A stretch of DNA of 23,388 nt from a virus. The position numbers were made by a program, and so were the translations under genes. Position 1 is the first letter of the stretch. Each line of letters begins with the position of its first letter. The notes under the pieces were generated by a model. The model was not told where the DNA came from, searched no databases, and saw only the letters and a list, made by a program, of their open reading frames with translations. The stretch covers positions 1 to 23,388 of IMG/VR virus record IMGVR_UViG_3300022562_000223; one strand, written 5' to 3'. Positions 5,899-16,900 of the stretch are shown piece after piece.

Positions 5899-8784
5899 AT
5901 GCCCAAAATAAACACTAGCCTCTACGCATTTAACCGTGGGCTGGTATCTCCCTTAGCGCTTGCCCGTACCGATCTTGACCGGTTAGCGTTATCTGCTGAA
6001 ACATTCACTAACTGGATGCCCAGATCCTTGGGGTCGATGATGCTCAGAGCAGGGGCGGCTTATCTGGGGGCAACGGCTTCCAACAATGCGGCAAAGTATA
6101 TCCCGTTTGTTTTCTCCACCGATGATGTAGCACTGGTGGAAGTGACCAATGCACTGGTGCGGGTGTGGGTATCTGATGCACTGGTGACTCGATCAACGGT
6201 CACAGCAGCCTTTACCAATGGCACGTTTGACAGCGATCTGACCGGTTGGACGGATGATGATGAATCCGGGGCTGCATCAGCCTGGGTCACGGGCGGGTAT
6301 CTTGGGTTAACAGGGGATGGGACGAATTTCGCTATCCAAACCCAGCAAGTCACGGTAAATGAGGCCAGTACAGAGCATTCTATTTTGATCGTGATTCAAC
6401 GAGGTCCGGTGATCTTCCGGTGCGGATCGACCGATGGGGGTGATGAGTACATTACCGAAACCACGCTGGATACCGGGTATCATTCGTTATCATTCACACC
6501 CACGGGCGATTTCTATGCACAATTCAAATCACGGTTAAAAAGACAGGTATTGGTTAATTCTATTGCCGTGGAAAGCTCCGGCACCATGACGATAGTAGCC
6601 CCTTGGGTAACGGCTGACCTGCCTAATCTGAGATGGACGCAATCAGGGGATGTGATCTTTGTTGCCTGTCCTGACAAACAGCAGTACAAGATTGAACGCC
6701 GAAGCTCCACCTCATGGTCAGTGGCTGAATATGTCACAACCGATGGGCCATTACGCTCATTAAATACCAGTACCACGACATTAACTGCCAGCGCGGTAAG
6801 CGGAAACATTACCCTGACAGCATCGACCAATCTGTTTAAAAGCACCAATGTAGGATCACTGTACAAAATAACCTCAGATGGCCAGTTGGTGACTTCAGCG
6901 ATCAGCAGTGGCGGTAACTGGACAAACACAATCCGAGTCACGGGGGTCAGTACTTCACGGGCATTTACCATTACCAGAGCAGGCACATGGTCGGGAACAG
7001 TCACATTACAACGCTCATTAACCGCTTCCACGGGACCGTGGGAAGATGTCACCACATACACGACTAATGCCACGGTGTCCTATAACGATGCGCTGGATAA
7101 CCAGATAGCCTGGTATCGCATTGGGGTGGATACCAGTGATTTTAGTACGGCGACGATTACGAACGTAACACAGGCCAATCCCGGTCAGGTGACTACCTCA
7201 GCAGCTCACGGATTTACCACAGGGGAGATTGTAGGCATTACCGGTGTTGTGGGCATGACTGAATTAAACGGCAATTCCTATACGGTAACGGTAGTGGACT
7301 CCACCAATTTCACGATAGGCGTGGATACTTCTGGATACACGGCATACACCTCAGACGGTACGGCGACCTCAGAGGGGCCGGTGACATTAACGCTGGATTA
7401 TCCACTGGGTAATATCGATGGATTTGTGCGGGTCACGGCGTACACCAATGAAACAACGGTGAGTGCCGAGGTCATTACGGATCTGGGGGGATTGACAGCC
7501 ACAGATGATTGGGCAGAAGGGGCATGGTCGGATCGACGCGGCTGGCCTACTGCTGTGGTGCTGGCTGAGGGTCGCTTAACCTGGTCAGGCAAAGACAACA
7601 TCTGGATGTCGGTCAGTGACAGTTATTATTCATTCGACTCTGATACCACGGGGGATTCTGGGCCAATTGATCGCTCTATTGGCGCGGGGCCGGTGGATAC
7701 CATTAACTGGATGGTGTCATTGCGCCGGCTGTTACTGGGTGCTGAGGGGGCTGAATGGGTATGCCGGTCAAACGGGGATGACGAGCCATTAACGCCTACG
7801 AATTTCAACATGAAAACCTTTTCCTCACAGGGATCAGACAACGTCAATGCGGTGAAGGTTGATAACAATGCGTTGTACGTCCAGCGAGGCGGCTACAAAT
7901 TGCTTGAGGTCGCTTACGGGGAATACGGGGAATATGACTCGAATGATCTGACACTATTCTATCCAGATATTGGCAGTCCGGGCATTACCCATATCGCAGT
8001 GCAACGCCAGCCCGATACGCGGATACATTGCGTGCGCTCTGACGGAACGGTGGCCATACTGGTTTATGACAAGGGCGAGAATGTCTTTTGCTGGGTTAAT
8101 TATTCAACAGGCGGGACGGTTGAGGATGTGGTGGTGTTGCCGGGGTCGGGTGGTGAGGATGCGGTGTACTACCTGGTGAACCGCACGATTAACAGTTCTA
8201 CAGTCCGTTATCTGGAGAAATGGGCGTTAGAGTCTCAATGTCAGGGTGGGTCAGTGAGTCGGCAACTGGATTCTCATCTGGTGTTATCACAGGCATCATC
8301 CACCACGATATCAGGACTGGATCATCTGGAAGGTGAAACCGTGTACCTGTGGGCGAACGGCAAAGACTTGAGCAGCTACACCGTATCGAGCGGGGCGATC
8401 ACTGCATCAGAGGCTGTGACCACGGGCTGTGTGGGATTGACCTATACCGGGCAATGGAAATCCACTAAGCTGGCATATGCAGCTGGGTTAGGTACTGCCT
8501 TGACTCAAAAGAAGATTTTACGCCGATTAGGTCTAATATTATACAATACGCATTATCAGGGGCTGCAGTACGGACCGGATTTTGACAATCTTCAGGCATT
8601 GCCGGCGGTGAAAGATGAAACGGCCATTGCGTCGGATACCGTACACAGCACATTCGATGAGGAAAGTTTTATGTTCAACGGTAACTGGGACAGTGATTCT
8701 CGCCTGTGCTTACAGGCTGATGCCCCTAAACCGGTAACTGTATTGGCGGCTGTTATCAGTGTAGAAACACACGACAAGTATTAA
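5899..8784 (+). CDS. Tail tubular protein B (gp12-like nozzle), domain-expanded
   Basis: This 961-residue protein forms the tail nozzle (T7 gp12 is 794). The family start is seen as FNRGLVSPLALARTDL then NWMPRSLGSMMLRAG. Residues about 103-230 hold a jelly-roll, carbohydrate-binding-module-like insert (FTNGTFDSDLTGWT up to FYAQFKSRLKRQVLVNSIAV). Residues 350-415 contain GTWSGTVTLQRS and DNQIAWYRIGVD. Residues about 419-490 are a compact beta unit of the type found in phage nozzles and annotated as E1 FCCH-like (TSAAHGFTTGE, GMTELNGNSYTVTVVD). The core resumes with EGAWSDRRGWPTAVVLAEGRL near 535-555 and SVSDSYYSFD. The ribosome site is weak (GGGTGA immediately before ATG), so coupling to the adaptor gene is likely. 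Inserts may point outward and contact surface sugars. Confidence 0.9.
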   Translation: MPKINTSLYAFNRGLVSPLALARTDLDRLALSAETFTNWMPRSLGSMMLRAGAAYLGATASNNAAKYIPFVFSTDDVALVEVTNALVRVWVSDALVTRSTVTAAFTNGTFDSDLTGWTDDDESGAASAWVTGGYLGLTGDGTNFAIQTQQVTVNEASTEHSILIVIQRGPVIFRCGSTDGGDEYITETTLDTGYHSLSFTPTGDFYAQFKSRLKRQVLVNSIAVESSGTMTIVAPWVTADLPNLRWTQSGDVIFVACPDKQQYKIERRSSTSWSVAEYVTTDGPLRSLNTSTTTLTASAVSGNITLTASTNLFKSTNVGSLYKITSDGQLVTSAISSGGNWTNTIRVTGVSTSRAFTITRAGTWSGTVTLQRSLTASTGPWEDVTTYTTNATVSYNDALDNQIAWYRIGVDTSDFSTATITNVTQANPGQVTTSAAHGFTTGEIVGITGVVGMTELNGNSYTVTVVDSTNFTIGVDTSGYTAYTSDGTATSEGPVTLTLDYPLGNIDGFVRVTAYTNETTVSAEVITDLGGLTATDDWAEGAWSDRRGWPTAVVLAEGRLTWSGKDNIWMSVSDSYYSFDSDTTGDSGPIDRSIGAGPVDTINWMVSLRRLLLGAEGAEWVCRSNGDDEPLTPTNFNMKTFSSQGSDNVNAVKVDNNALYVQRGGYKLLEVAYGEYGEYDSNDLTLFYPDIGSPGITHIAVQRQPDTRIHCVRSDGTVAILVYDKGENVFCWVNYSTGGTVEDVVVLPGSGGEDAVYYLVNRTINSSTVRYLEKWALESQCQGGSVSRQLDSHLVLSQASSTTISGLDHLEGETVYLWANGKDLSSYTVSSGAITASEAVTTGCVGLTYTGQWKSTKLAYAAGLGTALTQKKILRRLGLILYNTHYQGLQYGPDFDNLQALPAVKDETAIASDTVHSTFDEESFMFNGNWDSDSRLCLQADAPKPVTVLAAVISVETHDKY

Positions 8785-8794
8785 GGAGGTTGCT

Positions 8795-9319
8795 ATGCCA
8801 TCAATGGTAGGTAGACCAACAACATATGGAAGCGGTGGGGGATCTTCTCCATCGGCATCGAGCGGTGGGGGATTCGCAGCGGCACAAGGCTGGATGGCAG
8901 CATCTGGGATTGCGGGAGCATTGGGCGCTTATCAGGGTGGCCGGATTGCTCGAACCGTGGGCAGGATGCGCAAACGTATTGCGCAAGATCAGGCGAAACA
9001 AGTTGTGGCCAGCGCTCAACGCCAGGCACTGAACGAGAAGAAGAATGCAGAATTAATTGCCTCCAGAGCCATTGCAGTGGCGGCTGCTGGTGGCGGTGGG
9101 GCTGATGATATTACTGTAACTAACATTGTGGCTGATATTGATGCTGAAGGGGCTTATCGGGCAGCGGTGGCAATGTATGAAGCAGAGACAGAGGCGGCTA
9201 ACCTGCGGTATCAGGGTGAACTGTCAGAATGGGAAGGAAATCAGGCTTACAAAGCGGGTAAGGTCAAAGCCGTAGGATCTTTACTGGAAACAGGGGCAAG
9301 GATATTTGCATATGGCTAA
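8795..9319 (+). CDS. Internal virion protein, gp14-like position
   Basis: This 174-residue protein has a strong ribosome site (AAGGAGG, 8784-8790) before ATG 8795. The first 30 residues are Gly/Ser-rich and flexible. Residues about 28-50 (GGFAAAQGWMAASGIAGALGAYQGG) form an Ala/Gly hydrophobic segment that could insert in membrane. The remainder is Ala/Glu/Lys-rich helix with AAAGGGGADDITVTNIVADID in the middle, a pattern shared with small ejection proteins of podoviruses. Length is close to T7 gp14 (196). Position between nozzle and a 560-residue helical protein supports a packaged ejection protein that could form the outer-membrane part of the DNA conduit. The assignment is by context and composition, not by sequence identity. 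Confidence 0.7.
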   Translation: MPSMVGRPTTYGSGGGSSPSASSGGGFAAAQGWMAASGIAGALGAYQGGRIARTVGRMRKRIAQDQAKQVVASAQRQALNEKKNAELIASRAIAVAAAGGGGADDITVTNIVADIDAEGAYRAAVAMYEAETEAANLRYQGELSEWEGNQAYKAGKVKAVGSLLETGARIFAYG

Positions 9320-10991
9320 GTTACCGGACGTTACCAGTTTAGGCAGCAGACCCGTACCACGACCGGGCGGGATGCCCAATGTGCCTATGCCTCAATCATC
9401 GGGTGTGGCTGAAGCGGTATCGTCATTCAGTGACACGATGGCCAAGATCAAAGAGTACGATGACAAACTTCAGGCTGAGGATGCCCAGAACCGACTGCAA
9501 CAGCGCACCATTGAATTGCGTAACGGGGATAATGGATTCAGCCGGTTAAAGTCCGGGGATGTGGCCAATCGCCCTGTCTATAAGGAATACGATGACCAGT
9601 TCACAGAAGCGGTCAATGAAATATCCGGCTCACTGACTAACGATTATCAACGTAAGTTATTCCAGCAACGGGCGAACGTGGTCAGGATCCAGTATGGCAA
9701 TGACCTGACTAATCACATTATGAAAGAGAAAGAGGCTTACTTTCAGCAAACTGTGGAATCTGGGATAGCGTTGGAAGTACAGAATGCCGGTGAGCACTGG
9801 AATGAGCCAGGCTCGATTAAGCTCTCGGTAGCACGCACCCATCATTTGATCGATCTGAAAGCCGACAAAGACGGGCTACCTTTCGCGGCCAGAAAAGCCC
9901 TGAAGTTACAGGCGACATCCAAAATTCACTCTACGGCGATTGATCAGGCGATAGCAAACGAAAATGCGCTATACGCCAAACAGTATTTTGAGAACAACAA
10001 AAAGGATATCGATGCGACCAAGCATGACGATATCACGAAACTCATTCGCAACACTGAGTTGCGCGTACTATCCCAAACCGTGGCTGATGAGATCATGCCA
10101 CAGAATCTGGAGGAAAAAGATGCTCTGGAAAAAGTACGCAAACAGTATAAAGGCGAAGAAGAAAAGGCAATTGTCGACGCCATTAAAGCCCGATATACCG
10201 AGCAGCGTGACGCAAAGAAACAATCCGAGATATCTGCTACTGACGAAGCATGGAATTACTACAATAATGCCGTCGATGCGGGAAGTGCTGATCCATACGG
10301 ACAGATTCCATTAAACTTGCTCAATGAAATGGACCCACAATCACGCGCTACATTGAAAGCCAAATCGCAAGGGGCTGATTTCAAGAGCGGTGGTGCTGAT
10401 TATTATGCGCTACGCATGCTGGCCATGACCGATCCGAAATCATTCCGTGATCCGCGAAAGACCAATATCCTGTCATACAAACTCTCTGATGCTGATGCAA
10501 AAGAACTGATCAAGCTGCAGACTGACCCACAGGAAATTGATTACTTTGATACTGAGCTATCTATTGTTAATTCAGGGTTGCGTGCCATAAAGGTCGACAA
10601 AAAAGACCTTGATAAAGACAACTCTGACGGGCAGCGTGGCCGGGCATTCATGAACGAAGTCAGGCGCAGACAGAAAGCGTACCAATTGGCTGCCGGTAAG
10701 CCTATGGACGAAGATAAGCTGATGGAAACAGTGGATAAGATGACTATTGAAATTGCCCGTAAAGCAAAACCGTTATTTGGTGAGACTATCCACGACTGGA
10801 CGAATCCTGATTTTCTCCCTGCCTGGATGACAGAGCCGATGGGTAGCGAGAAAACACCAGCATTTGAGGCAGAAATCGAAGGTATTCCCAACGAAATGGT
10901 ACAGGAACTGGCCAAATCCATACGAGATTCCGGGCAACCAGTCACAACAGAGAATATAAAGAAACTGTATTATGGCTCAGCCAAACGATAA
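9312..10991 (+). CDS. Internal virion protein, gp15-like position
   Basis: This protein of about 559 residues is largely helical and hydrophilic, without a signal or membrane helix. ATG 9312 is chosen over the in-frame TTG 9306 because AAGGA (9298-9302) is 9 bases from ATG but only 3 from TTG. It overlaps the upstream gene by 8 bases. After a Pro-rich start (PRPGGMPNVPMPQ) come RNGDNGFSRLKSGDV and YDDQFTEAVNEISGSLTNDYQRKLF, a pattern I recognise from podovirus internal or 'lytic transglycosylase-neighbour' proteins. No catalytic motif is visible. By size and place it corresponds to T7 gp15 (747), which lines the periplasmic ejection channel. It overlaps the next gene by 20 bases, suggesting equal, coupled expression. 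Confidence 0.7.
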   Translation: MAKLPDVTSLGSRPVPRPGGMPNVPMPQSSGVAEAVSSFSDTMAKIKEYDDKLQAEDAQNRLQQRTIELRNGDNGFSRLKSGDVANRPVYKEYDDQFTEAVNEISGSLTNDYQRKLFQQRANVVRIQYGNDLTNHIMKEKEAYFQQTVESGIALEVQNAGEHWNEPGSIKLSVARTHHLIDLKADKDGLPFAARKALKLQATSKIHSTAIDQAIANENALYAKQYFENNKKDIDATKHDDITKLIRNTELRVLSQTVADEIMPQNLEEKDALEKVRKQYKGEEEKAIVDAIKARYTEQRDAKKQSEISATDEAWNYYNNAVDAGSADPYGQIPLNLLNEMDPQSRATLKAKSQGADFKSGGADYYALRMLAMTDPKSFRDPRKTNILSYKLSDADAKELIKLQTDPQEIDYFDTELSIVNSGLRAIKVDKKDLDKDNSDGQRGRAFMNEVRRRQKAYQLAAGKPMDEDKLMETVDKMTIEIARKAKPLFGETIHDWTNPDFLPAWMTEPMGSEKTPAFEAEIEGIPNEMVQELAKSIRDSGQPVTTENIKKLYYGSAKR

Positions 10992-13900
10992 AGAATTACT
11001 GGATAAGATCAAAGATCCCAACTATGTGCGCAGTGTACTGGATGGGACGCTGGATAAGTCCGTGGAATATGGGGTTAAACAGAATCCCCAGTCTTTTGCG
11101 CAAACCTCAAAAGCGGCCAAACAGTTAAACATTCCCATCGATGTCGCTGAACGCCAGTCCGATGAAGTAAAGCGGGTAGCACGCGAAAAAGAAATACTTA
11201 AGAAGATACAGGATACCGAGTACGTCAAGAAAGCATTGGCCAATCCTGATTTCTCTGCCATTGCCCACAATGATGTGGATGCCTTGACGAAGATTGAAAA
11301 AACAGCAAAGGCCACTGGCGCTGGCGCAATACAGGCCACATTGGGTATGTCTGAATCCATATTAAGAACCCCATCTGCTGCCAGACAATGGCTTGAGGGG
11401 ATGAACGAATGGGGTAAGAAATTCCTGCCTCAATGGATGACCGAGAAAGTATTGCCAGATCCTTTTCAGCCTATCGAGCGTGGTTTATGGGTGGGCGGTA
11501 AGCAGATCGTTGCCGGTATGACAGATGCTGCTGATGCTATTCGTGAATCCACACAGAAACTTGCCAAAGACCCTGCCACATTCGGAGAAACATTCAACCG
11601 GATAATGACGAAAGGGGCTGAAGCAGATCAAGCATTTTCAAAAGCCGTGCAAGGTGATATTGAACCATTAGCCAATGTGATCACAGACCCTGAGGCATGG
11701 GCTGGGTTTATTGGTCAGGCTGCTCCATCTCTCTATACCGCGTACAAATCAGGAGGTTCAATCCCGTTTATCGCATGGCTGGAAGGAATGGAAGCGGCTA
11801 ACGATGCGGCTGAGTTTGAGAAAATAACAGGACAACGTATCGATCCGCGCATGTTCATGCAGGCCACGGCACAGGCGGCGGGTATTAATGCTGTGCTGGA
11901 GAAATTTGGATTGGATAAAGTATTTGGGCAAGCCGGGAAAGGCGTGCTGTCATCCACATTGAAAGGCGCATTGGTTGAGGGCGGCACTGAAGGTTTACAG
12001 CAATTCAACAGTAACCTGGCGGCATTGCTGGCCTATAACCCTGAAAAAGATTTATCCGAGGGAGTGATTGGTTCAATCATGGGTGGCGCAGGAACAGGCG
12101 GCCCAATGGGTGGCTTGTCTGCCATTGGCAGAGCGTCTGGCCCCAACTCAGAATTCTCTCGTAATGCGATTGCGGCAGATCGCGCTCACGCCAGCAAGAA
12201 ATCAATGGATACTCTGGTTGAGGAAGTCAAGAAAACAGAATTACACAAGATTGATCCAGAGGTAACAAAACAGTTTCTGGATGATGTGCTGGGGGCTGAT
12301 AACAATGTATTTATCAACTTCGAGGACGCTGATGGATTCTTTCAATCGCACCCTGAGATATTCGAGAAACTGCCCAAAGAAACAGCGGAGGCTATTCGGG
12401 ATTCCATTGGGCTGAGTACGGATGTTGTTATTCCAAAATCAGAGTACATCACTTATTTCAATGAATATCATGATCAGTTATCTGATGTGATTCGTAACGA
12501 CCAGGACGGGATGAGCGTAAAGGAAGCCAATGAGTTTGAGACTACGTTGGCCGAGGATCTGGATCAAAAACTGGATACCATGTTTGAGGAAGGGCAGAAA
12601 CAGGCCGACTTTGAGCAATCAGCCCAGAAAGTCCACGAAGATATCAAAGCCCAGATCATGCGTACCGGACGATTTAAGGAAGATGTGGCCGACAGATACG
12701 CTGCATTGCATACCGCTTTTGCCAAAGTAGCCGCAAAGAAAACAGGCAGGCTGCCGTATGAGGCGTATTTCGAGATCGGACTGACTGTGAAAGCTACGCC
12801 AGTGACGGGTGAAAAGTTAACGCAGGAACCTGCTGCCCTCAAAGAAAACGACAGGGTAATGATGTTTATTGCTGACGAAGAAGGAAACAAAGAAGCTGAT
12901 ATTGGTCATGTAAGAATTCCCGGAGAAAAAGAATCCGTAGTAGCCACCTCTGATGACACATGGGTAACGGTCAAGAATGAGGATTTGGAGTTGATGGATG
13001 AGGGGAGGTTGTTTCAGAAAGAAAGGGGGTTCTATCAACCAGATACTAACATTATTGGGTTGCTGCAAGATGCTGATTTATCTAGTTTTTTGCATGAAAC
13101 TGGTCATTTTTTCCTCGAAACCATATCCCGTATGCCTGAGTTTCAGGAGGAAATGGATAGTACCCTGAAATGGTTCATGCTGGATCGCCCAACATGGGAT
13201 TCTATGTCACTGGAAGATAAGCGGGAATATCACGAACAATTCGCCCGTGGCTTTGAGGCATATCTGATGGAAGGGAAGGCGCCAAGCCTCGAACTGCGCG
13301 ATGTGTTCCAGCGTTTCCGTGACTGGCTGGTGAACATCTACCGATCACTGCGTAACCTCAATGTGCCGATGACTCAGGAAATCCGGCAGGTGTTTGATCG
13401 CCTGCTGGCAACTGATGACCAGATACGGGAAGCGGAAGCGGCCAGAGCCTATGAGCCACTGTTCAAATCCATTGAAGATGCGGGGATGACCGAAAACCAA
13501 TGGAGCGAATACCAACGGCTGGAAGGTGAACGCCGTGATCAAGCCCGTGACGAGCTACAGACACGCTCCCTGAAAGACATGAAATGGATGTCTAATGCCA
13601 AGGCCAAAGCCCTGAGAGAGATCCAGAAATCAGTTAAGGGTAAACGTGCGGCCATTCGTGAACAGGTGGCTAAAGATGTTTCACGTGAAACAGTGTACCA
13701 GGCTATTCGGTTCTTCCGGCGCGGTGAGGTGCTGGATGAAAATGATGAATTAGTAACCTTCGATAATCACCGATTAGATATTGACGCTGTTGAACAATTG
13801 TACGAAGGGGTTAAAACAACACCAAAAGATACTGTTGCCCCTGAAGTAGATACGCTTATGGTAGCTATCGCCAAACTCGGCGGTGTAAAGAAATCAGAGG

Positions 13901-16900
13901 CAGAACAACAGGGTATTGATCCCGCTCACTGGAAGGGCAGAGATGCCATCACATCAAACCAACCGGTATTTGGAAAGCGCATTTTCAGAGAGGACGGACT
14001 TACGTTTGATGATATGGCAACCATTATTTCCCAGTACGGCTATGAAATGGAAGGGGCTAATGATCTGCTGGAGGCTATTTCATCTTCATTGATGGGGAAA
14101 GACCAATACTCGAACCAGGTGGATTGGAATTTGGTAACTTCCACCTATGAATGGGTGGATTGGCGCAAGCTGGGTTACGGGAAATTCGGGATGCTGGCGA
14201 AGGATGGAGTCGACCCTGAAGATGCCGCCCATATGTTTGGCTATTCCTCAGCCGATCTGATGATTCAGGAAATGCTGGAAGCGCCAGATCAAAAAGAATA
14301 CATCGACGCCGTGACTGATCAACGGATGCTGGAAACTTACGGGGATATCACTAATCCGGTGGCCATGGAACGGGCAGCAGAGGAAGCCATTCACAACGAT
14401 GTGCATACGCGAATGCTCCACACAGAACTACGGGCATTGACGGTGGGACAACGTGAAAAAAATGTGCTGGCTAAAGCGGCCAAACAATACGCAGAACAGG
14501 CCATTGCCAACAAAAAAGTCAGGGATATCAAGCCAAACCAGTACATGGCTGCCCAGACGCGCGCGGGGAACAATGCACTTAAGGCACTGGGTAAAGGTGA
14601 TCATGATTCGGCTGTGGATCATAAACGTGCACAGGTACTGAATAATCATTTCTACCGGGCGGCCAATGATGCGTCTAAGTACGTAGATAAGAAACTGAAT
14701 TACTTACGAAAGTTCAGCAAGGAAGGTGTGCGCAAGAACCTGGACACCGAGTACCTGGAGCAGATTGATGACCTGTTGGCTCAGTTTGATATTCGGGCTA
14801 TGTCCGATAAAGCAGCGAAGAAACGCCAGACCCTGAGTGAATTCATCAAACAGCAGGAAGAAGAAAACAGCTTTCAACCGGCTATCGACGAGGCATTGGT
14901 AGAAGAAGCCAAGCGCCAGCACTATAAGAATATGACTTACTCCCAATTCCGTGGGATGGTCGAAACCATTGAAATGATTGAGCATCTGGGCAGGCTGAAG
15001 AAGAAACTGCTCACGGCCAAAGACCAGCGGGAATTTAACCAGCGCATGGATGAGGCCAAGCGGTCTATTGAATTGCTGAGAAATCGGCAGGTTAAAGAGC
15101 GCGGAACGGCTACTGATGTACTTGGTCAGGTAGGGCAGTGGGGTCGACAGTTTGCGGCTATCCATCGCAAGTTTTCATCCATCATCAGGGAAATGGACGG
15201 GAACAAAGATGGTGGCATTATGTGGAATCTGTTCCTGCGCACGATGAATGAGGCTGGGGATAATGAGATCGAAATGCACCAGCAGGCGACAGAGAAGCTA
15301 TCTACATTGTTTGATGCGCTCGATCTTCGTACAGGTTTTGGTAATATCTACGCAGTTAAGCGGGTCATTCCCGGTACAGACATCAGTTTGACTGACGAAC
15401 AGCGGATCATGGTGGCCATGAACTGGGGCAATGAAGGAAACCGGCAAAGGCTGGTGGATGGTGGATTTCCCGGCAAACGCCAGATCACTGAGGCTGACAT
15501 TCAGAAGATTCTCGATACCCTGTCCAAAAAGGAATGGGATTTTGTGCAAGGCGTCTTTGATTTTCTGGAAGAATACCGAACACAGGTTGGTGAGCAGGAA
15601 AAACGACTGACCGGTAAAACACCGAAATGGGTGGAATCAGCGCCTATTGAGACTCGGTACGGTACTTATCGCGGCGGGTATTTCCCAGCCAAGTATGACG
15701 CACAGCTTTCTGACAGAGCATCGATTCTGGAGGCTGTGACTGACTTGCGCATGGCCATGAAAGGCATGTTCGGCGCTGCAGCCACACGCTCTGGCTATAC
15801 CAAGCAACGGGCGCAGGCGATAAAAGACAGGCCGCTATTGCTAACGTTTGACACGATTACCCAGCACGTCAATGAAGTGACGCATCGACTGGCTTGGCAG
15901 GACTGGATCACAGACGCCAATCGGAGCATCAAGGCATTGGCCGGCACGATCCAAAAGTACTATGGCAAAGAGAACCTGGACGAAATGCGCAAATCCATTG
16001 AGGATATTGCCAAGGGTGATACGCCAGCCACCAATGCGTTTGAGCGGTTCATTAACCATATCCGAGTGGGTACCACGATTGTCGGCATGGGGTTCAGGGT
16101 AACTACCGCAGCCATCCAGCCCACAGGTTTTGCCCAGTCTTTTTACCGGGTAGGCAGACCCTGGATGATCAAAGGGATGCGTAAGTTTATCTCAAATCCA
16201 CTGGAAGCCTCACGGGAAGCCAATGAGAAATCAAAGCTCATGCGGGACCGTGACCGCACCATGATGCGGGAAATGAATGAGGTGCTGACCAAGATCAGGG
16301 GCAATAACCAACTGAACTGGGTTAAGGCGCACGCATTCTGGCTGATCCAGAAAACCCAGCGGGGGGTTGATTTACCGACCTGGTGGGGAGCCTATGAAAA
16401 GGCCATTGATCAACTGAAACTGGAAACAGCCCGTGATGATGCCGAACGAGCCGAGATTGAAGCCAAAGCGGTGGCCATGGCAGATCAGGCGGTGATCGAT
16501 TCACAGTCAGGTGGTCAGACCAAAGACCTGGCGCGGATCCAGCGCGGCGGGCCACTGATGAAAATATTCACTAACTTCTATTCGTATTTCTCGGCCACTT
16601 ACAATCTGAACGTGGAAGCATTCAGGAAGATGCAGGTGAACAAAAAACTCAGTGCGCCACAGGCTTATCTGGAATACATGGGTGATCTGATTACGCTTAA
16701 TATTATCCCAGCCATTATGGGTGCATTGATCAGGGAAGGGCTGAAAAACGAATGTGAGGGTGATCTGGAGTGTATTGCCAAGAAAGTAAAAGATGAGCAA
16801 ATTGATTACCTTACAGGCATGACCCCGCTTACCCGTGAACTGGGCGGTGGCATTAAGGCATTAACCGGTGGGCAGTATTTTGGCTATCAGGGACCACCCG

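Noticed and set aside
6513-7073. 186-codon open frame on the minus strand
   Set aside because: It lies entirely inside the nozzle gene, has no ribosome site or recognisable protein features, and all real genes run on the + strand.
10972-11400. Lytic transglycosylase domain expected at the start of a gp16-like protein
   Set aside because: No catalytic Glu-Ser type motif or fold signature could be recognised in the N-terminal charged helical region.
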